Part shown: positions 26,425-34,936 of the stretch, piece by piece | Numbering within the stretch: position 1 is the first letter of the stretch | Layout: each line of letters opens with the position of its first letter | Source: Sphingobacterium hotanense | Lineage (GTDB): Bacteria > Bacteroidota > Bacteroidia > Sphingobacteriales > Sphingobacteriaceae | Direction of reading: 5' to 3' | Assembly (NCBI RefSeq): GCF_008274825.1 | Contig: NZ_CP030848.1 | Location: 3,223,618 to 3,287,617 of the forward strand | Length of the DNA: 64,000 nt | Program-made: the position numbers and the translations under genes | The notes under the pieces: model-generated | Told to the model about the DNA's origin: nothing | What the model saw: the letters and a program-made list of their open reading frames with translations, nothing else | Databases searched by the model: none

Positions 26425-27975
26425 TTATGAGTAATAGGATGCTCCCCTGATATTTTCATGTTGTGGCAATTGCTTGTTATCCGCCCGCTCTTGCTGTTGC
26501 TCCACCATTCCGTTTTCCAATATTCTTTGTAGGAACTTATAGGACAGCATGTCGTTCCTTAAGGCAATTTCACATGCTTTGAAGAATGTTTCCCCATAGC
26601 TACGGTGCAGCCTAAAGAGTCCTTCGCACGTTCTGTAGAGTTGTTCCGGATATCGGTCACTTTGTCCAAAGACCCGAACGACCAGTAAGTGAAAGTCCGA
26701 ATGGATATCCAGAGCGCGCTTGATATAATAATCTGGCGAACGGGTGCCATACTGCTGGTGCTTGGAAGCAAGATGTTCGGGATGCGTCGAGTATTTGTTG
26801 GCAACAAAACTCCTGCTGTGCAGGGCTACCTGTACGTTCTCAATATAGATGTGGACTAAACGCTCAGTATAGACCACTAGGGCCTGTTTGCCAATATGGA
26901 CATAAGGAACGCTATAGGAATGCCTGTCCCTTTTGAGATGTACATGTCCATTGGTTCCCACTTTGAGGGTCGTATAATATTTCATCGAAAAGCGGTCCCG
27001 AGGAAGTGGTCTGAGACTGGACAGCTCGTTGCTGAGAAACCGTTCCTGACGGCAATAGTTCCTGTCCTGCATTCTGGTCTGGTTCAATCTCTCGATACAC
27101 TCTCCGATAGCAAGGTTGAGTGAGGGGAGATCAAAGAACTGCCTGTTGCGTAACCGGGCAAATACCTGGGTATAGATGATCTTCACATGGTTCTCTACGG
27201 CACTTTTATCCCGGGGCCTGGCAGGTCTTGCAGGCACTACGACCGTATCATAATGGTTTGCCAGATCTTCCATGGACCTGTTGATCTCTGGTTCATACCG
27301 ATCGGTTCGTATGACGGCTGACTTGAGGTTGTCCGGGACAATCGCTCTAGGGACCCCTCCAAGAAACTGCAGGCAGCAGTCCAGTGCATAGAGAAAATCG
27401 GGGGATCGCTGACTGGGAACGGCCATGGCAAAACAATAGTTGGAATATGGTAGGCACGCAACAAATATCTCGCATAAAATGATTTCACCAGTCTCATGGT
27501 CGATGTAACCCAGCTTCTTGCCGGAGAAATCGATGAAAAGCTTGTCACCGGGTTCGTGGTCCAGTATCATGCTTCCATCGCGACGTGAGACCAGTAATTG
27601 CTTTAGATGGAAACAGAACTGGGCATAGCTATATCCCTGTGGATGAGCTACTAAATACTCTTCCCACAAAAGTCTCCGGTTTACACCTATTCGTGATAGT
27701 TCTTTTTCAAAATAAGGAAGCCTTTCTTTTAGATACTCGAAACGCTCGTCCCGATAGGCGGGGTTCCCTGATCTGAGCATCCGCTCAAGAACTGGATCTT
27801 CCAACTCCAGTATCCTTTCCAGAGATAGATTCAGGTCCGTTACCTTCTTTAGATAGGACTTTACCGTATTCTTGCTGATGGATAGATGACGGGCTATTGT
27901 TTTAATGGGATAATTCTCCCTGTGCAATCGTATTAACTGTTTGATCTGACTCATGGGTCTTGATTTACCGGCCAT
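26425..27975 (-). CDS. istA: IS21 transposase IstA
   Basis: 516 residues from ATG 27975 (MAGKSRPMSQIKQLIRLH), chosen because family members start shortly before the helix-turn-helix; an upstream frame extension runs into the terminal repeats. HTH at about 15-45 (KTIARHLSISKNTVKSYL), then the integrase core with catalytic Asp in LFIDFSGKK, Asp in VPDNLKSAV and Glu in KSAVENHVKIIY, and a C-terminal DNA-binding beta domain (HVHLKRDRHSYSVP). Intact. Confidence 0.95.
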   Translation of the reverse strand: MAGKSRPMSQIKQLIRLHRENYPIKTIARHLSISKNTVKSYLKKVTDLNLSLERILELEDPVLERMLRSGNPAYRDERFEYLKERLPYFEKELSRIGVNRRLLWEEYLVAHPQGYSYAQFCFHLKQLLVSRRDGSMILDHEPGDKLFIDFSGKKLGYIDHETGEIILCEIFVACLPYSNYCFAMAVPSQRSPDFLYALDCCLQFLGGVPRAIVPDNLKSAVIRTDRYEPEINRSMEDLANHYDTVVVPARPARPRDKSAVENHVKIIYTQVFARLRNRQFFDLPSLNLAIGECIERLNQTRMQDRNYCRQERFLSNELSSLRPLPRDRFSMKYYTTLKVGTNGHVHLKRDRHSYSVPYVHIGKQALVVYTERLVHIYIENVQVALHSRSFVANKYSTHPEHLASKHQQYGTRSPDYYIKRALDIHSDFHLLVVRVFGQSDRYPEQLYRTCEGLFRLHRSYGETFFKACEIALRNDMLSYKFLQRILENGMVEQQQERADNKQLPQHENIRGASYYS

Positions 27976-28374
27976 TGGAATATATCGATTAGGTCTAGCC
28001 CAAATAAACCAAAAAACAGAAACCCATGAAAAATGAGTGCAAAAGGGGTCAACATCGTCCAGAATAAAATGACCATATCTCGAAAGAGGGGTCAGCTTGC
28101 TCCAGAATAAATTGTTCAAACCCTTATTTGAGGGGTCAATATCCGCCAGAATGCCATGCTTTAACAGCCTCTAAATGCAGATGGTGATTTCTTTTTTGTC
28201 CAGATTGCTGGGGTCAGCTTACTCCAGAATATCCACCCTATAACCTTATTCTTTCGTTTAGACTAAAGACCAAGAATAGCTCGGCCCCCTAAAATTATTG
28301 AATAATGTTTGAGATTATGTGGTTACTTAGAGATGAAAGTAGATAATTGCGTACAACTTCGAGATCGGCGCTAT

Positions 28375-28827
28375 TTATATTAACGAGTATCTCAACTTTT
28401 CCTTTTTAGAGATTAATCTACTGTTCACTAATTTATCGTGAACCTTCAATAGAACATCTGGAGCAACATTCCCTAGTAACCTCTTCGGATCGCGAACTAA
28501 AAAATCTACAATTTCTTGAATTACCTTATTATGAATTTGAGTACAATCAATGAAACTATCGTATTCTAAAAACTGATGTCGCTCAACATCAATAGGAATA
28601 TGTTGCGATCTAAGGAATTTGTTTCTGTTAACATTTTCATTAATTTCAGAATTTATAATGACTAATCCACAATTTCCCTCAATTATATTATCATTAGCGA
28701 AATAAATCGCAAACTTTTTGTGATTTATATTGAAATTAGGAATTTCAACCAAAATCGCAGCCCCTAAATCTATTCTTTTGAAATGATCTTCTTTAAAATT
28801 TTTCGGAAATAAGTCTCCTAGACTCAT
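28375..28827 (-). CDS. Candidate toxin paired with a Panacea/SocA antitoxin
   Basis: 150-residue soluble protein, 6 bases downstream of the SocA-domain gene and surely co-transcribed. Beta-rich first half (AAILVEIPNF, KKFAIYFANDN, NCGLVIINSEIN), then IPIDVERHQFLEYDSFIDCTQI and a helical C-terminus with HDKLVNSRLISKK. The pattern of a short beta barrel followed by YDSFIDC recalls MazF/PemK-type barrels, but I cannot confirm the fold. Panacea antitoxins are known to pair with many unrelated toxins, so position is the main evidence for a toxin role. It is A+T-rich compared with the core genes. Confidence 0.6.
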   Translation of the reverse strand: MSLGDLFPKNFKEDHFKRIDLGAAILVEIPNFNINHKKFAIYFANDNIIEGNCGLVIINSEINENVNRNKFLRSQHIPIDVERHQFLEYDSFIDCTQIHNKVIQEIVDFLVRDPKRLLGNVAPDVLLKVHDKLVNSRLISKKEKLRYSLI

Positions 28828-28833
28828 TGAAAA

Positions 28834-29352
28834 CTAAGAAAATGAGATATGATCATTAAGGATCTGTTCCTTAATAAATGCTTTCATATCGTTATCAGCG
28901 CCACCTTCCTCCGCAATTTTCTCATAGGAGATATCCCAATCGCTAGATTCGTAAGCATATGCATGAGAAATTTTCGTTAACTCTTCAAAGGTGTAATGTC
29001 CGAAGTTATCGATTGCTAAATTAAGACATTCAATTTCACTCTCAGAAAGATCATCCATATCAGCTTTTTGATCGGACGAGATTATATAACCAGACCTAGA
29101 GAAAATGTCTCTAAAGTCGTCATTTTCATTCCTTAACACAAAATTCGAGAATGATGGAACCGGACCATAAGGTAGTTTAATGTACGTATCGCCTGTAATA
29201 GGGAATCCGTATTTTACTAAATGATCCCTATCAGCAAAATACATTAATTTCATCAGCTTATGGATGTCCGATGGAATTCCAATATTAGTCAGTGATTCGA
29301 TAATATAAAGCATTGAATTTATAGCTTTACTCCTATCAATTTTAAAGCTCAT
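28834..29352 (-). CDS. Panacea/SocA-domain (DUF4065) antitoxin
   Basis: 172-residue protein of the SocA/Panacea (DUF4065) family. Diagnostic features: DIHKLMKLMYFADRDHLVKYGFPITGDTYIKLPYGPVPS near residues 28-66 and the later EIECLNLAIDNFGHYTFEELTKISHAYAYESSDW. Such proteins neutralise toxins encoded next to them; SocA in Caulobacter delivers its toxin to ClpXP. A TACTTTTA promoter-like element lies 26 bases upstream on the minus strand (plus 29378-29385). First gene of a two-gene unit between the IS21 copy and the SMC-like defence operon. Confidence 0.87.
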   Translation of the reverse strand: MSFKIDRSKAINSMLYIIESLTNIGIPSDIHKLMKLMYFADRDHLVKYGFPITGDTYIKLPYGPVPSFSNFVLRNENDDFRDIFSRSGYIISSDQKADMDDLSESEIECLNLAIDNFGHYTFEELTKISHAYAYESSDWDISYEKIAEEGGADNDMKAFIKEQILNDHISFS

Positions 29353-29854
29353 ACTTTGCTGAATTTTTTAGTTTTGTTAAAAGTAATGACATTTTCTTCA
29401 CAGCAACGGTTTAATTTCATCGGTGAAGCAATAGTCAACTCCCCTTGCTTGTGCAATTAATTAAAATTAATACCTCGACACCTATCAAACTTAGGAAATA
29501 GTTTTTCCAAAGCAAAGGAAAAAATGAAACGTACAAGATACAATTTAGTTCTCCAACAAATCGAAAAATCACACTATCGTGTTTGTTTAAATTGGATAGA
29601 ATGCTGTTTCTAAATAACTAGAGCGATCGTGAACGACGCTTGAAGCTAACACCAACTAAAACGAAATAAATGGTTAAACTTCAGAATTCGAATGCAATAG
29701 CGTTCATACATTTTTGATTATCCTATCAAAATGTGTAACAAATTGATAAACTGTAGCACTTTCTGAAAATCTCCTATACAGAACATGGAGGATTTGACCG
29801 CATATATTATCGCGATTTGCAGATTATATCAGCAGAACCCATATAGAAATAAAT
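29353..29854. other. Gene-free A+T-rich spacer between antitoxin and TOPRIM gene
   Basis: About 500 bases without an open frame that I can support on either strand. It contains the presumed antitoxin promoter at its left end; no terminator with a T-run, no tRNA and no repeat from elsewhere in the window were seen. Confidence 0.6.
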
Positions 29855-30715
29855 TTAAACGAGGTCAATAAGCACCTCTTGTTCCAATCCCTTTTTATAA
29901 AGCTGAATTAGTCTGATAAGATCAATTACCCCAGTTTCTTTTATTTCACCTACATCAACATTTAGATTTTGTCTATCGTATAGTGCCTTGCTACCATAGC
30001 TTGAAAGCAGCAATTCCAAATTATCCGGGATAAAGAATTTAGCACGCTCACCCAGCTCCCGTTTATATTCGTTTATATAAATATTGATCCCAGCATAATC
30101 AAAATCGCCATAGTGCAGGTAATTGTTTGGAATACTTTGAAGCCACTTTAATAAATCCTTACTCTGATTTTGAGGATAGCGACTTACGAAAAGTACTGAC
30201 ATTCCTTCGAATAGAAACTGCTGATGTGCTATACGACTAAAATTTTCAGAATTTTCAACGTTGACAATTACCACTTCGGTCGCGGGAATGAATGTTTCAT
30301 AATTGTGGATAAATTGAAAAGTACCAGAAATTGGATGAATGATAATTTCCTTATTATCCAACATGGCACGGATCGGCATAAAACTGTTAACGAGAAACCC
30401 TTTAAAAGTTCTAACCGGAATAAGTTTAGAATCTGATGAGCACCTCGTAAGTTCAGCTCTGGAAGATCCACTTCGTTTTAAAACCGTTGCATACGATTCA
30501 ATATCTTGTATCGAAAAATGATTCCGTAGGAAACCTTTCAGTGCATCAACATCAGCCACATATAGCATACTTCTGTTCCGTCCAATTCTTTGATCAATGA
30601 TAATACCCTCAATTATTAAATCAGAGACAAGTCTCGAGCGCATGGAACTGGCCGGCAAACGTTCTCCCTTCGCCAAACGCACCAATTTATCTGCAAGCGC
30701 TTTACTAATTTCCAT
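29855..30715 (-). CDS. JetD-like TOPRIM nuclease of a Wadjet-type system
   Basis: 286 residues. Winged-helix-like N-terminus (1-70, KALADKLVRLAKGE, SRLVSDLIIEGII), middle region, then a TOPRIM domain: conserved Glu in VNVENSENF (E154) and the GDFD motif (D204, D206) in YLHYGDFDYAGI. This layout matches JetD, the subunit that cleaves plasmid DNA in Wadjet complexes, although the protein is shorter than the Bacillus type I JetD. It overlaps the SMC-like gene by 11 bases and is last in the operon. Catalytic residues look complete, so the nuclease is probably active. Confidence 0.8.
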   Translation of the reverse strand: MEISKALADKLVRLAKGERLPASSMRSRLVSDLIIEGIIIDQRIGRNRSMLYVADVDALKGFLRNHFSIQDIESYATVLKRSGSSRAELTRCSSDSKLIPVRTFKGFLVNSFMPIRAMLDNKEIIIHPISGTFQFIHNYETFIPATEVVIVNVENSENFSRIAHQQFLFEGMSVLFVSRYPQNQSKDLLKWLQSIPNNYLHYGDFDYAGINIYINEYKRELGERAKFFIPDNLELLLSSYGSKALYDRQNLNVDVGEIKETGVIDLIRLIQLYKKGLEQEVLIDLV

Positions 30716-33700
30716 GTGTTTGATTGTTAGTAATCAATCGCTTTACAATCGTAGTATGTTTTTTATCCTTACTCAACAGATAGGTATGTTTATAATCGAT
30801 AGCACTATAGGAGGTCGGCGAACTATTTATTAATACAATATTGCGGTCGTTGGCAAACTTCAGAATTCCTTTTACATTATTAGGATGCAATTTTCCAATT
30901 TCGTCCATCATACAATGCAACCTGAAATCCTTAAATTTTCTAGATGCATTTTCTTTAAATACATTCAGCAACATAATATTGATCATTGCCTTGACCAGTA
31001 CATCGGTCCCTTCAGAACCTACATTTGTCAGCTTCTCAACCCAACCGCTATCATTGTCGTTTTCGACTATCTTAAACTGCAGTTCGAAAGTATCAGAAAG
31101 AGATACCTCACTCTGCTTAGATGCGGCAATCTCCTGTGCGAAGCTCTTGAGATACATCACAGCTTTTTTATTATTCTGAGCCGTATCTTCATTGCTAAAT
31201 AAGTTTGCTTTACCAAGGCTCAATGCATATTCATCGTTAAAAACACGTAGCTCTTGCAAAAGAGTTACAATCTTACTTGCGCTATTTGTCATCCTAAGCT
31301 CAATTCCTTTTATTACCCCAGCGAAATTGCGCTCGACAAAATCACGATTAATATCATTGATAACTTTATTAATAATCGCTTCTTTAGACACTAACTCTGT
31401 GGTCTCTTTTCCTATCTGAGAAATCAAACTTCCAAAGAGTTCATTTGTCCGCCGCTCGTATTCCTCAATTTTATTCTCTTCGAGAAACTCGCTAAGGTTG
31501 TCAGCAAAACGACGATATTCCACGTCATCCACGAGAATAGTTTCAAATCCGAAAATATTTCCTGTAGAGAAATTACTCAAAAACCGATTTATATTCCCAC
31601 GTAAATCAGTCATACGTGCTGTTGATTCATTTATTTTTTCATGAATAGATGCTATGATTTTAGTCAAACGAATTGATACAGGATTATCCTTCTCAATGAT
31701 AGGCACATCGGATAACATACTAAGATAGAGATCCGTTTTGGTAAAGTTTTCGAATGCCTCTAAGTCTTCCAAGGTTTCGCGCCGTTCGAGCTCCAAGGCA
31801 GCAATAGCAGTTCTCAGGTCGCTAATCCTTTCCTGTAGCTTAGTCTTTGCAAACATATGCCGCTCCTGTTCACCCGACAGTTTTACTTCTGCGAGCTTTT
31901 TCTTTTCCTTAAATTCATCAACACGATCAAATAACTCACGTTTGTCTTTATTGTATTCCGCCAGCTTATCTCTGTTTACTTCGATATAGTTTAACTCCTG
32001 TTCAATACTAGCAAGTTCAACATCTATAGCTGCTATGCGTACTACATCTGCACCATCATTTTCCAAATCCCTTTTCTGCTGTCCTTCAATACGCTCTTTT
32101 CGTCTTTGGATCCTATTCTTCTCTTCGGCAATAGTAACATTTATTGAATCTAGTGTAGCAACTAACGTTTGATCTACTTCCAAAATTTTATGATCTCTTT
32201 CCCGCTTTTTCTCATCCAAACGCTTATCAATATTTTTTTGCACTACTAGTAATTGCTCTTCTGCAATCGCCTTTTCTTCTGAAGCGTTAATTATTGCCGT
32301 TTTTAGTTTCTCAAGTTCTGTCTTCTGTGTTTCTTGGGCTTTTCTTATCCATTCATCACGATTTACAACAGCTTTATCAAGCTCCCCATTTATTTTTGTT
32401 TCATTATAATCTCCAACGGAGATCAAATCCTTCAATACCTTTATCTGCGTTTGATATATTTTTTTAATCTTACCCATTTCTTTAAAGTTCTTTTCTGTAA
32501 TAGCGGCAAGTTTGGCCTGTAATAACTCAATATCTTCCTTACTTTTTCGGATATCCAGTTCATAATCTGCAATGGTTTTGACATTATATTCTACCTGTGA
32601 AAGGTCAAGCTCCACACCATATAGCAGATTTCCCTGTACCGAAACACTTCTTGGCGTAAGTCCCGAATTGAACAGTATCGATTGCTCATTTATCACTTTT
32701 CCAATATTCTCTTCCCATCCAGGTTTATTTTCGTTGAGCCATCCAAAGAATGAATTACTACTGTCGGCTAATATTGTCGTGCATTTTTCAATTTTTCGAT
32801 TTTCCGAAATTATTAATTCTTCAAGATTAGTTTTTTTTGAATCAAAATCAAGTTCTACCGTCTTTTCGTCGAGTCCCCAACTTTTTTGAAGCGATTCAAT
32901 CTGCTTCCGATTACTTACTCTCTCATTTCTAATCACAACCAGTTCTTGCCTACCTTTTGCAATTATCTGTTCTTCAGTTTTCAATTCGTCTTCAAACCAG
33001 CGCTTGAACTCAGCAGCTTTTCTTTGCAATTCAAATTGATGTAGGGATTGTGTTTTTTCTACCACTTTCATCTCGGCATTGTGTTTAATATCTGCTTGTT
33101 CAAGTACAATGTCGGCCGAAATCTTTTCATACTGCTTTCTAATCGTATCCTTTCTTAAGTAAGAATCTGACTTTAGATTATTTCCTTCCTTGTTTTTTTC
33201 ATTGACAAATTGATCTAGTTGATTATTCAGCTGCTGCTGCAAAGCAGTATATTTATCCATAATTTCCTGATAACGGAAAGAAAGTAAATTACGTTCAGAA
33301 TGCAGATTATTCTTTTTATTTTCCCATAGAGCCTTTTTAGATATCCGATCAATAATACTTGTTATATCCATCAATTGATACTCTTGATTCTTGCGTCTTG
33401 CGTCCGAAATCTTGCCGGCCATCAACGTAATCTCCTTATTGATATTATCTTTTCTCTCCTGAAACTTCTCATCCGAATCTTTTAGTTTATTTTCGATAGC
33501 AACATATTTTGCTTGCTGCTGATCAAGCCGCTTGACTAACAATGGATGCATTTGCTCAAGAGACCTATGTGTGTTGATTAACGATTGAATAAGTTGCCTC
33601 TTTTCGATAGATAGAAACCCCACTATCTTATGCAGCGATGAAATCTTTGCAGCCAGCTCACGAACAACAATTTCTCCTGACTTATTTTGCTCTGACCATT

Positions 33701-34379
33701 TACCTATATCTGCCAGTTGTTGTTCGAAATTTCTAAGATGTAGCGAATATTGATCCAAGTCTATTCTTACGTCCTCTTCACTCAGCGACATTATTATCGT
33801 CTGTTTTATAAACTCTGCCTCAAGTTTCGAGTTTAGAAAGACATTTTGAATAGTACGCGGTAAATTCAGATACGATTTACTCTCAATTAGAGCATATTTT
33901 CGGAATGTAGATGGTAACCCTTTATTATTTCCATAAATTATGTCTCGATATTCTTCGTAACGTTCAACCTTTCGGCTGTAGAATAGATTTTGAGGAAAGG
34001 TGTTTCTAATCTGTTCCCAAACCATTGCTTTAAAACCCGAACCTATCAAATTTTCCTTATTATAGGCAGCGTCAATAAATCGAAATGCCGCCCGACCTTG
34101 AGATTTATAGACAATTACACAAAAAGGTCCCGTCTCAGTAATCACCTCATAAACAATGAATGAGTTAGCATGTGGCAAATAATAGTCATCGAAAGAACGT
34201 TTGCCCTTTTCGATACCTAGTCTTATTTTATCCGCATTGTAAAAAAACAAAATTGCCCTTAAACATGTACTCTTGCCGACACCCTGTGTTCCTATAAAAT
34301 GAACATTCCCCGAAAGACCTATCTCGGCATATGCAATACTCGCACTATTTATAAATACTACTTTATTCAGGTATCTCAT
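30705..34379 (-). CDS. JetC-like SMC/MukB-type ATPase
   Basis: 1224-residue SMC-like ATPase. Walker A GTQGVGKST at residues 30-38 directly after the first strand; very long coiled-coil arms (about 230-570 and 610-930, rich in E, K, Q and L) around a central hinge-like stretch; C-terminal head with signature-like VGSEGTDVLVKAM and Walker B CMMDEIGKL at 1156-1164, followed by IVLINSSPTS. This is the layout of MukB/MksB/JetC, the motor that extrudes DNA loops in Wadjet. It overlaps the genes on both sides (17 and 11 bases), so the four proteins are almost certainly made together. Confidence 0.85.
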   Translation of the reverse strand: MRYLNKVVFINSASIAYAEIGLSGNVHFIGTQGVGKSTCLRAILFFYNADKIRLGIEKGKRSFDDYYLPHANSFIVYEVITETGPFCVIVYKSQGRAAFRFIDAAYNKENLIGSGFKAMVWEQIRNTFPQNLFYSRKVERYEEYRDIIYGNNKGLPSTFRKYALIESKSYLNLPRTIQNVFLNSKLEAEFIKQTIIMSLSEEDVRIDLDQYSLHLRNFEQQLADIGKWSEQNKSGEIVVRELAAKISSLHKIVGFLSIEKRQLIQSLINTHRSLEQMHPLLVKRLDQQQAKYVAIENKLKDSDEKFQERKDNINKEITLMAGKISDARRKNQEYQLMDITSIIDRISKKALWENKKNNLHSERNLLSFRYQEIMDKYTALQQQLNNQLDQFVNEKNKEGNNLKSDSYLRKDTIRKQYEKISADIVLEQADIKHNAEMKVVEKTQSLHQFELQRKAAEFKRWFEDELKTEEQIIAKGRQELVVIRNERVSNRKQIESLQKSWGLDEKTVELDFDSKKTNLEELIISENRKIEKCTTILADSSNSFFGWLNENKPGWEENIGKVINEQSILFNSGLTPRSVSVQGNLLYGVELDLSQVEYNVKTIADYELDIRKSKEDIELLQAKLAAITEKNFKEMGKIKKIYQTQIKVLKDLISVGDYNETKINGELDKAVVNRDEWIRKAQETQKTELEKLKTAIINASEEKAIAEEQLLVVQKNIDKRLDEKKRERDHKILEVDQTLVATLDSINVTIAEEKNRIQRRKERIEGQQKRDLENDGADVVRIAAIDVELASIEQELNYIEVNRDKLAEYNKDKRELFDRVDEFKEKKKLAEVKLSGEQERHMFAKTKLQERISDLRTAIAALELERRETLEDLEAFENFTKTDLYLSMLSDVPIIEKDNPVSIRLTKIIASIHEKINESTARMTDLRGNINRFLSNFSTGNIFGFETILVDDVEYRRFADNLSEFLEENKIEEYERRTNELFGSLISQIGKETTELVSKEAIINKVINDINRDFVERNFAGVIKGIELRMTNSASKIVTLLQELRVFNDEYALSLGKANLFSNEDTAQNNKKAVMYLKSFAQEIAASKQSEVSLSDTFELQFKIVENDNDSGWVEKLTNVGSEGTDVLVKAMINIMLLNVFKENASRKFKDFRLHCMMDEIGKLHPNNVKGILKFANDRNIVLINSSPTSYSAIDYKHTYLLSKDKKHTTIVKRLITNNQTHGN

Positions 34380-34935
34380 ACTGTATCTCCTCAGGTATAT
34401 TAATCGCCAGAACTAACTTTTCCAAGTAGGCGAACGATGCCAACGCTTTATATTCTTGAGATATATCATTTTCGAGTTCGATAAAATTATCCCGTTCTAA
34501 TAAGTCAAGTATTTTCGCAACTATTTCTGAATGCTTGTCCTTGCCGGACGTATATTTTTTCAGGCTTTCAAGTTTACCCTTGAGATCCGCATCCACACCT
34601 AATCTAGCCAATATATCGGCCATCCTAAAACGAATACCTGCGCAAAAACCATTATCGAAAGTTTTTAGAAAGTCCAATATATCGATCCATTTCATCGCTA
34701 TTTCGAGCTTTCTCTCTAGTTCGACCCTGTTTTCCGATCGAACAAAATGGTAATACTCATCACCTTCTTCGAGGATCATATTGATCCCAAGAAAATAGTC
34801 ATAGTAGGCATCGAAGTCTTCGTTTATTGCTAAATAGAGTTTTCGAATGTTGTCTTTGGTACTATTTGAACAAATGAATTGGCCCTTATTCAAAATCTCA
34901 AATACATTGGCAGAATGTTTGGGTATTATACTCAT
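34363..34935 (-). CDS. JetB-like (MukE/MksE-type) subunit
   Basis: 190-residue protein with winged-helix character, starting 1 base after the kleisin-like gene and overlapping the ATPase gene by 17 bases. Features: FEILNKGQFICSNSTKDNIRKLY, YYDYFLGINMILEEGDEYYHFVR, and a helical C-terminal half. Size and position fit MukE/MksE/JetB, which bridges kleisin and DNA. Sequence alone is not diagnostic; the assignment rests mainly on the operon. Confidence 0.72.
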   Translation of the reverse strand: MSIIPKHSANVFEILNKGQFICSNSTKDNIRKLYLAINEDFDAYYDYFLGINMILEEGDEYYHFVRSENRVELERKLEIAMKWIDILDFLKTFDNGFCAGIRFRMADILARLGVDADLKGKLESLKKYTSGKDKHSEIVAKILDLLERDNFIELENDISQEYKALASFAYLEKLVLAINIPEEIQYEIPE

Positions 34936-34936
34936 A

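Larger units (their letters stand above)
25593..28235 (-). mobile_element. IS21-family insertion sequence with perfect target duplication
   Basis: 2643-bp element encoding IstA and IstB. Ends are TGGATATTCTGG (25593-25604) and its complement CCAGAATATCCA (28224-28235). CCCTATA occurs directly before (25586-25592) and directly after (28236-28242), a clean 7-bp duplication that shows a simple, fairly recent insertion. Internal copies of GGGGTCA-N7-CCAGAA (or complement) repeat at both ends: two at the left (25599-25617, 25619-25637) and four at the right (28045, 28088, 28132, 28210), the expected transposase-binding sites. Genes are intact. Confidence 0.96.

Noticed and set aside
29400..29850. 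Hidden small gene or non-coding RNA in the 500-base spacer of the defence island
   Set aside because: Frames are short and full of stops, and no terminator or promoter pair defines a transcript.
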